A DNA stretch of 64,000 bases, taken from the NCBI GenBank assembly GCA_024698585.1, contig JAILRB010000021.1:62001-126000 (forward strand), written 5' to 3'. This stretch comes from Eubacterium sp. GTDB lineage: Bacteria > Bacillota > Clostridia > Lachnospirales > Lachnospiraceae. Made by a program: the position numbers and the translations under genes. This document shows, piece after piece, positions 58,237 to 64,000 of the stretch. The notes beneath the pieces are model-generated. The model did no database searches and was not told the origin of the DNA. It was given only the letters and a program-made list of their open reading frames with translations. Positions within the stretch are counted from its first letter, which is position 1. Each line of letters starts with the position of its first letter.

Positions 58237-59991
58237 TTAACAAAATCTGTCGATAATCAGCTGTAAACTTTGTCTTCCCTGAAATTCATTGATTGACGGA
58301 TAATAGGTCGCCATAAACCGAATTTTATTCGTTCTGCCGGACATTGCCTTATCAATTTCTTCCTGACCGAACCGTTCCTTTAAAAAAGCAAGAAACTGAT
58401 CCGTCCGCTGAAACAGAATTCCTTCCATCCTCGTATGATGTTCATCTTCCAAAAACATGGATAGAACATTTCCCTGTTTTCCTCTGATTTTCAGATGAAC
58501 CAATTGAAGATTCTTTTCTGCAAAAACCGGCTTCGGATTTCCATTGCCAAAAGGCTCCAAAACCTTCAGTTCTTCAATCAATTCCCTGGATACATATTCC
58601 AAAGGTAATTGCATATCTATCCATACCTTTAAATATAAGTCATCTTCAGATAAATTACAATTTTCATTTAACGTTTTTCGCAAAATTTCTACATTTTCTT
58701 TCGGCAAAGACACCCCTGCCGCTAATTTATGTCCTCCAAACTTCGTAAGCAGGTCTTTAATCTCCATAAGTTTTTCAAACATGTCATATTCTTCAATGGA
58801 TCTTCCGGAACCTTTTACCCCCTCTTCTCCATCGGTCAGAATGAAGGTGGGCTTATTAAATTCCTCCCGAACTTTCCCGGCAATGATTCCGGCGATACTC
58901 TCATGACATTTCGGGAAATATAAAACCAGCACTTTATCCTCGCATCGGGCTGCTTCCCGAATTGCTTCCAGACGATAATGCTCCGTCATTTCCTTTCGTT
59001 CCGCATTGAGTTTACAGATTTCCTGCGCCAGACGGTCTGCCTGCTCCACATCCTTTGCATCCAGCAAATCAATGGCTTTTTTTGCAGTATCCAGTCTTCC
59101 GCTGGCATTCAGCCCCGGACCAATAACAAAGCCAAGATGGTACGGCGTAATGTTCTTTTCCGCCAATTGATTGGCATGAATCAGGGCATTAATTCCAATA
59201 TCACGGCATTCCTTTAACAGCTCAATGCCATACTTTACAATCGCTCTGTTTTCACCCACCAGACGCATCACATCACAAACCGTGGCAATGGCTCCGTAAG
59301 GAAGAAGTTTCTTCACCTTTTCTACGGACTGATTTCTACTTTCATACACTGCACGAATGAACTGATATGCCACCATGGCACCGCATAGTTCCTTGAAAGG
59401 ATAGTCACAATCCTGTTGTTTATGATTGACGATTGCATCTGCCGGTGGAATCAGGTACTTTGTTGTCCCATCCACCAGTTCAAAAGGAACTTCATGATGG
59501 TCTGTAATAATAACAGACATTCCCAAACGCTTTGCCTCTTTTACCGGCTCCATGGCAGCAATTCCATTGTCACAGGTAATGATGGTATCAATACCATCCT
59601 CATATGCATTCTGAATCAATCGTTCATTGATTCCATAACCGTCTTCGATTCGATGTGGCACCACGATATCAACCAGTGCCCCCATTTCACGGAGGGAACG
59701 AAGAAGCATATACCCGGAACAGATACCATCCACATCATAATCGCAGATGATTCTGATTTTTACCTGAGAATCAATTTTAATATTGATTAAATCCACCGCC
59801 TGATCCATGTCCTTAAACAACCAGGGCGAACTTAATGCAGAAATATCCGGATATAGATATTGCTCCATTTCTTCCTCACTGACCACGTCTCTGTTTCGAA
59901 TCAACCGTGCCGTAATCGGACTAATATGATATTTTTTTCCAATGCCGTTAAAATCGGCTTTTTTCGTCTGTAAATACCATCGTTCCTTCAT
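58237..59991 (-). CDS. recJ: Single-stranded-DNA-specific exonuclease RecJ
   Basis: IRIICDYDVDGICSGYMLLRSL...ITDHHEVPFE...GPGLNASGRLDTAKKAIDLL. Start set to MKERWYLQTKK because the longer ORF runs through an intergenic hairpin. Confidence 0.93.
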   Translation of the reverse strand: MKERWYLQTKKADFNGIGKKYHISPITARLIRNRDVVSEEEMEQYLYPDISALSSPWLFKDMDQAVDLINIKIDSQVKIRIICDYDVDGICSGYMLLRSLREMGALVDIVVPHRIEDGYGINERLIQNAYEDGIDTIITCDNGIAAMEPVKEAKRLGMSVIITDHHEVPFELVDGTTKYLIPPADAIVNHKQQDCDYPFKELCGAMVAYQFIRAVYESRNQSVEKVKKLLPYGAIATVCDVMRLVGENRAIVKYGIELLKECRDIGINALIHANQLAEKNITPYHLGFVIGPGLNASGRLDTAKKAIDLLDAKDVEQADRLAQEICKLNAERKEMTEHYRLEAIREAARCEDKVLVLYFPKCHESIAGIIAGKVREEFNKPTFILTDGEEGVKGSGRSIEEYDMFEKLMEIKDLLTKFGGHKLAAGVSLPKENVEILRKTLNENCNLSEDDLYLKVWIDMQLPLEYVSRELIEELKVLEPFGNGNPKPVFAEKNLQLVHLKIRGKQGNVLSMFLEDEHHTRMEGILFQRTDQFLAFLKERFGQEEIDKAMSGRTNKIRFMATYYPSINEFQGRQSLQLIIDRFC

Positions 59992-60013
59992 GTATTTGTT
60001 CCACCTTATGTTG

Positions 60014-60046
60014 AACAGCCCTCTGCCAACTGGCAGGGGGCTGTTA
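60014..60046 (-). terminator. Hairpin between secDF and recJ (attenuator/terminator-like, no strong T tract)
   Basis: CAGCCCTCTGCCaactGGCAGGGGGCTG. Confidence 0.6.
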
Positions 60047-60070
60047 TGATAATTCTTATAAATTGAATTC

Positions 60071-62326
60071 TTATTCTGCTTTCTTTTCTGCACCCTTCTT
60101 CATTACATACCATAATGAACCTGTTACACAAACAGATGAGTACATACCGGCAATAACACCAACCATCAATGGTAATGTAAATTCTCTGATAGAAGATACA
60201 CCCATGATGAAAATCATAAAGATCATAACGAATGTTGTTAATGTTGTGTAGATACTTCTTGTTAATGTCTGTGTAATACTTGCATTAACCACATCAATCA
60301 ACTGATCACCACGCTTCATGGACGCTCTGTTTTCACGAATTCTATCGAAGATAACGATTGTGGCATTGATAGAGTAACCGACGATAGTCAACAGACAGGC
60401 AATGAATGTTGTACCAACAGTAACTCTTGAAATACCATAGAATCCTACAACAACTAATACGTCATGTACTAAAGCAACAACCGCTGCCAAAGCGAACTGG
60501 ATGTTCTTGAATCGAATCCAGATGTAAATCAACATACAAATTGTAGCAATGATTGTAGCGAGAACAGCGTCTCTTCTCATTTCTGAACTGATTGTATCAG
60601 AAATTTCTGTATTACCGAAGTTTTCTTCTTTATCGACTGCCTTAAAGTTCTTAACTAAAGTTTCTCTAACTTTCTTGAATTCTTCTTCACTTAATGATCT
60701 AGTCTTAATCTTATATAACTTTCTGTTTGCAGTATCCTGCTGTCCCTGAACGTCTGTTGTATTTAAGATTTTTTCAAGTTCCGGCTTAATGGAATCATTG
60801 AAGTAGTTTACATCATATTCTTTTGCGAACTCAACATCGATGGAGATACCACCCTTGAATTCGATACTGTAATCGAATGCTGATCCCTTTGATGCATGGA
60901 ATGCGATGGAACCTAAACCAATTACAATAGTAACAATTGAAACGGTAAATAAGATTGCTTTCTTCTGAACGAATTCAATGGTCTTTCTGATTTTTTCCTT
61001 ACCATAGAATTTTTCTGTCTGGAATCCCATGTAGTACAGTAACCAAACAAGTGCTCTGGAAATAACAAGTGATGCGAACAACTGAACTAAAATACCGATA
61101 GCAAGTGTTGTTGCAAATCCCTGAACTGTTCCTGAACCTCTCCAAAGAAGTACTAATGCAGCAATTAATGTTGTGATGTTACCATCCACGATTGCTGATG
61201 TAGCCTTCTGGAAACCTGTATGAATTGCATTCTGAACCTGACGTCCTGCAGCAATTTCTTCACGAATACGAGCGTAAATAATTACGTTCGCATCTACTGC
61301 CATACCGATATCCAGGATAATACCTGCGATACCAGGAAGTGTTAATGTCAAATCAAATCCGTTTAATGCTAAAAGCATCATTTCAACATATGCTACTAAT
61401 GATAATGCAGCTGCAAGTCCCGGAATTCTGTATACAAATAATAAGAAGATACAGATAATAATAAATCCGATTAAACCAGCCTTCAAACTCTTAGATAATG
61501 CATCATTACCAAGCTGAGCACTCTGTACGCTATGGCTTAATTCCTTGATTTCAGCTTTTAATCCACCGATACGAATGTTTGTAGCAAGGTCATTTGCTTC
61601 ATCAATAGTCTTAAAACTACCACTGATTTCACAAGAACCACCTGTAATTGCTTCATTAATGTTTGGTGCTGTGATTACTTCGTTATTGTAAATAATGTAG
61701 TTCTGCTTTCCAACATTTGCAGTTGTCATGTCAGCGAATTTCTTTCCACCTTCACTGGTAAATGTTACATTAACTACATTTTCAAGTTCGTTCGTCTTAT
61801 CATCGGCTCTGCTGGCACCCTTTGCATCAGCAACTTCATCACCGGTCAACCAAACTTTGTAGTATCCTTCCTGATACTTAATGTAGTCTTCATTCTTTAA
61901 CTCTTCTTCTGTCGGTGTGTAACCGTCTTCCGCAGCGGTAGTGAAGTACATCTTACCCGGCTTACCTAATTCATCAACAGCTTTATCAGCATCATATGCA
62001 CCTGGAATTTCAACAGTGATTCTGTTGTCACCTTCTCTGTATGCTGTTGCTTCAGAACTGAACTTGCTCTGAACTCTCTTTTCAAGCTTTGCTCTGGTAT
62101 CTGCAATATCCTTCTGGCTGGCACCCTTTTCCACTTCATAAGTAATACTTGTACCACCCTTTAAGTCTAATCCCTGTGTGATATAAGAGGCTTTACCTCT
62201 GTCTCCGATTCCAGGAATTTTCTTTGGGATACCCCACATTACAATTGCACCCGCAACGACTACAAGTACCATGCATAAAATAAAGCATGAGATACTTTTT
62301 GCCTTACTCATTGTTTTAAACTTCAT
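60071..62326 (-). CDS. secDF: Protein translocase subunit SecDF (fused)
   Basis: SecD half: GLDLKGGTSITYEVEKGASQKDIADTRAKLEKRVQSKF...NEAITGGSCEISGSF; SecF half: FDYSIEFKGGISIDVEF...VGYSINATIVIFDRIRENR. Confidence 0.95.
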   Translation of the reverse strand: MKFKTMSKAKSISCFILCMVLVVVAGAIVMWGIPKKIPGIGDRGKASYITQGLDLKGGTSITYEVEKGASQKDIADTRAKLEKRVQSKFSSEATAYREGDNRITVEIPGAYDADKAVDELGKPGKMYFTTAAEDGYTPTEEELKNEDYIKYQEGYYKVWLTGDEVADAKGASRADDKTNELENVVNVTFTSEGGKKFADMTTANVGKQNYIIYNNEVITAPNINEAITGGSCEISGSFKTIDEANDLATNIRIGGLKAEIKELSHSVQSAQLGNDALSKSLKAGLIGFIIICIFLLFVYRIPGLAAALSLVAYVEMMLLALNGFDLTLTLPGIAGIILDIGMAVDANVIIYARIREEIAAGRQVQNAIHTGFQKATSAIVDGNITTLIAALVLLWRGSGTVQGFATTLAIGILVQLFASLVISRALVWLLYYMGFQTEKFYGKEKIRKTIEFVQKKAILFTVSIVTIVIGLGSIAFHASKGSAFDYSIEFKGGISIDVEFAKEYDVNYFNDSIKPELEKILNTTDVQGQQDTANRKLYKIKTRSLSEEEFKKVRETLVKNFKAVDKEENFGNTEISDTISSEMRRDAVLATIIATICMLIYIWIRFKNIQFALAAVVALVHDVLVVVGFYGISRVTVGTTFIACLLTIVGYSINATIVIFDRIRENRASMKRGDQLIDVVNASITQTLTRSIYTTLTTFVMIFMIFIMGVSSIREFTLPLMVGVIAGMYSSVCVTGSLWYVMKKGAEKKAE

Positions 62327-62405
62327 TTTCTAACCTCTTTCTAAGCCAATCGACTTATTTTATATCGCCGTCTCCTCCGGCTGTCCTTATACGGCTAAAA
62401 CCGCT

Positions 62406-63155
62406 TTATTTTTTTGTACCACAATCAACTTTCTTAACTTCTGCTTTCAAGCATCCGCTATTGATTTGTGCCGCAATCACCGATGCATGTCCAATGGAAT
62501 CACAACCACTGATTACACACGCACCACAGGTAATCGCTTCAGCAATCATCGGCGAAACAACCTCTTGTTCATCCAAGATAATGAAATTCTGAACTCCTAC
62601 ATTGGATGATGTCATTTCTGAAAACTTATCTGCCCCCTCACTGTTAAACGAAACATTGATGACATTCTCTGTTATACCCTCGTCATCTATCTGGGTGGCA
62701 GCATCTGCTTTTTCCACATCGTTTCCTGTAAGCCAAACCTTGTAATAAGTTTCGTTCAACTTGATATAAGATTCACTTTCCAGTTCTTCCTTTGTCGGTT
62801 CATACCCGTCTTTTGCTTTTATGGTAAAAAACAGTTTTCCCGGTTTCGCAAGTTCATCCAGTTGTTCTTCTATGTCATACTTTTCCGGAATATTGACTTT
62901 GATCTTATCATCTTCCTGAAGGTATGCCTTCGCATCCGGTGTATACAAAGATTTTGCTCTCTTTTCAAGTATCGCTCTGGTATCTTCCAAATCCTTCGGA
63001 TTGGTTCCTGCCTGAACTTCATAAACAACCCATGTTCCCTTTTTCATGCCGTCGTTTACCTTGGCTTCTTTCTTTTCCGGTGTTCCACATGCTGTCAAAG
63101 CACCAATTGACAAAATCATTGTCATATATAAAATACTAAGCTTTATCTTCTTCAT
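62406..63155 (-). CDS. Stand-alone SecD P1-domain lipoprotein
   Basis: Lipobox GALTACG; body VYEVQAGTNPKDLEDTRAILEKRAKSLYTPDAKAYLQEDDKIKVNIPEKYDIEEQLDELAKPGKLFFTIKAKDGYEPTKEELESESYIKLNETYYKVWLTGNDVEKADAATQIDD aligns nearly end-to-end with the P1 region of the adjacent SecDF and stops before the TM bundle. Confidence 0.88.
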   Translation of the reverse strand: MKKIKLSILYMTMILSIGALTACGTPEKKEAKVNDGMKKGTWVVYEVQAGTNPKDLEDTRAILEKRAKSLYTPDAKAYLQEDDKIKVNIPEKYDIEEQLDELAKPGKLFFTIKAKDGYEPTKEELESESYIKLNETYYKVWLTGNDVEKADAATQIDDEGITENVINVSFNSEGADKFSEMTSSNVGVQNFIILDEQEVVSPMIAEAITCGACVISGCDSIGHASVIAAQINSGCLKAEVKKVDCGTKK

Positions 63156-63166
63156 TTTTATCCCCT

Positions 63167-64000
63167 TTATTCATCGGCCAAGGCCGCTTTAATCATAATT
63201 GAGCACTCTACTCTCTTCCGTTCCATTTCACACCCGACTTCATAAGCATCGTTAATATTTCCATGGAAGTTATAGGAGTTTGCTGCACAACCGCCGCTGC
63301 AATAGAATCTTGCAAAGCAGTTCTTACACTTTTCTTTCGTGTATACGTTACAACAACCGAATTCTTTCACGATTTCCGGTTTTGTAATTCCATCATCCAC
63401 ATTTCCCAGCAGGAATTCTTCATTTCCAACAAACTGGTGACACGGATACAAGTCACCCCAAGGCGTTACCGCCAAGTACTCTGTTCCGGATCCACAACCG
63501 GACAGACGCTTGTAAACACAAGGTCCCTGCTGCAAATCAATCATGAAGTGGAAGAAGTTAAATCCTCGTCCTTCCTTCTCACGCTTGATGTACTCCAGTG
63601 CCAGTTTATCATATTCCTCTAAAATCTGAGGAAGATTTTCCTCACGAATGGAATATGGATCATCATCCGGTCCTACAACCGGTTCAATGGACATCTGTTT
63701 AAATCCTAAATCTGCAAAATGTTTTACATCCTCTGAAAAATCCAGATTGTTTCTTGTGAATGTTCCACGAATGTAATAATTCATCTGGTTTCTGCTCTCC
63801 GCAAGTTTCTGGAACTTCGGAACAATCAAATCGTAACTTCCCTTTCCGTTACGGAACGGTCTCATTCGATCATTGACTTCCTTTCGTCCATCCAGACTGA
63901 TTACAACATTGGACATTTCTTTATTCAAATATTCCATGATTTCATCATTGAGCAACACGCCATTGGTGGTCAATGTGAATCGGAACTTTTTATTGTTCGG
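63167..64000 (-). CDS. scfB: Thioether cross-link-forming SCIFF peptide maturase (radical SAM/SPASM), N-terminus beyond the window
   Basis: RFTLTTNGVLLNDEIMEYLNKEMSNVVISLDGRKEVNDRMRPFRNGKGSY...SGCGSGTEYLAVTPWGDLYPCHQFVG...CCNVYTKEKCKNCFARFYCSGGCAANSYNFHG; adjacent to secDF as expected for SCIFF loci. Reading frame is open to the window edge. Confidence 0.88.
   Translation of the reverse strand, partial: PNNKKFRFTLTTNGVLLNDEIMEYLNKEMSNVVISLDGRKEVNDRMRPFRNGKGSYDLIVPKFQKLAESRNQMNYYIRGTFTRNNLDFSEDVKHFADLGFKQMSIEPVVGPDDDPYSIREENLPQILEEYDKLALEYIKREKEGRGFNFFHFMIDLQQGPCVYKRLSGCGSGTEYLAVTPWGDLYPCHQFVGNEEFLLGNVDDGITKPEIVKEFGCCNVYTKEKCKNCFARFYCSGGCAANSYNFHGNINDAYEVGCEMERKRVECSIMIKAALADE

Noticed and set aside
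59992-60093. N-terminal extension of recJ in the ORF track
   Set aside because: The extension runs through a strong intergenic hairpin and lacks RecJ similarity; a better start lies at 59991.
62406-63155. secD split by frameshift
   Set aside because: The adjacent SecDF retains its own complete P1 domain, and this ORF has its own lipobox, start and stop, so it is a paralog rather than a fragment.
1-64000. Prophage, transposase, integron or defence island
   Set aside because: No integrase, transposase, phage structural, toxin-antitoxin or restriction genes were recognisable among the long ORFs.
1-64000. tRNA or rRNA genes
   Set aside because: No tRNA cloverleaf signatures or rRNA conserved segments were noticed on reading; a tRNAscan-SE/Infernal run would be needed to exclude them fully.

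Overview
This window is a low-GC, gene-dense chromosomal segment. The gene families and order look like a Lachnospiraceae/Clostridia genome; this is inferred, not searched. Most of it is housekeeping. On the minus strand: a thiamine-transporter-like gene cut by the window edge, a T-box-regulated trp operon (trpEGDCBA with no visible trpF), glf and a glycosyltransferase, and an EF-G paralog. The middle holds tyrA (+), aroA, queA, dtd, a surface O-acylation-like cassette, T-box-regulated pheST, a probable 6S RNA, pckA, a c-di-GMP EAL protein next to a papain-like peptidase candidate, glmS, topB, two ECF sigma/anti-sigma pairs, thrC and leuCD. The right end has aspS, hisS, hemZ, an MBL hydrolase, relA, apt, recJ, secDF and a SCIFF-type radical SAM maturase. 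There is no sign of prophage, transposon, CRISPR, rRNA or tRNA. The best candidates for something undescribed are: (1) a stand-alone lipoprotein copy of the SecD extracytoplasmic P1 domain between the SCIFF maturase and secDF, plus a second, more diverged membrane-anchored SecD-P1-like protein in the same gene string; (2) an RsgI-like anti-sigma factor with an Asn-Pro-Ser motif and a long acidic tail; (3) several unusual intergenic repeat/hairpin arrays (32.48-32.69 kb, 37.34-37.49 kb, 42.12-42.26 kb); (4) a structured, non-TPP-looking leader upstream of the thiT-like gene. All calls come from reading the sequence; no database search was run.
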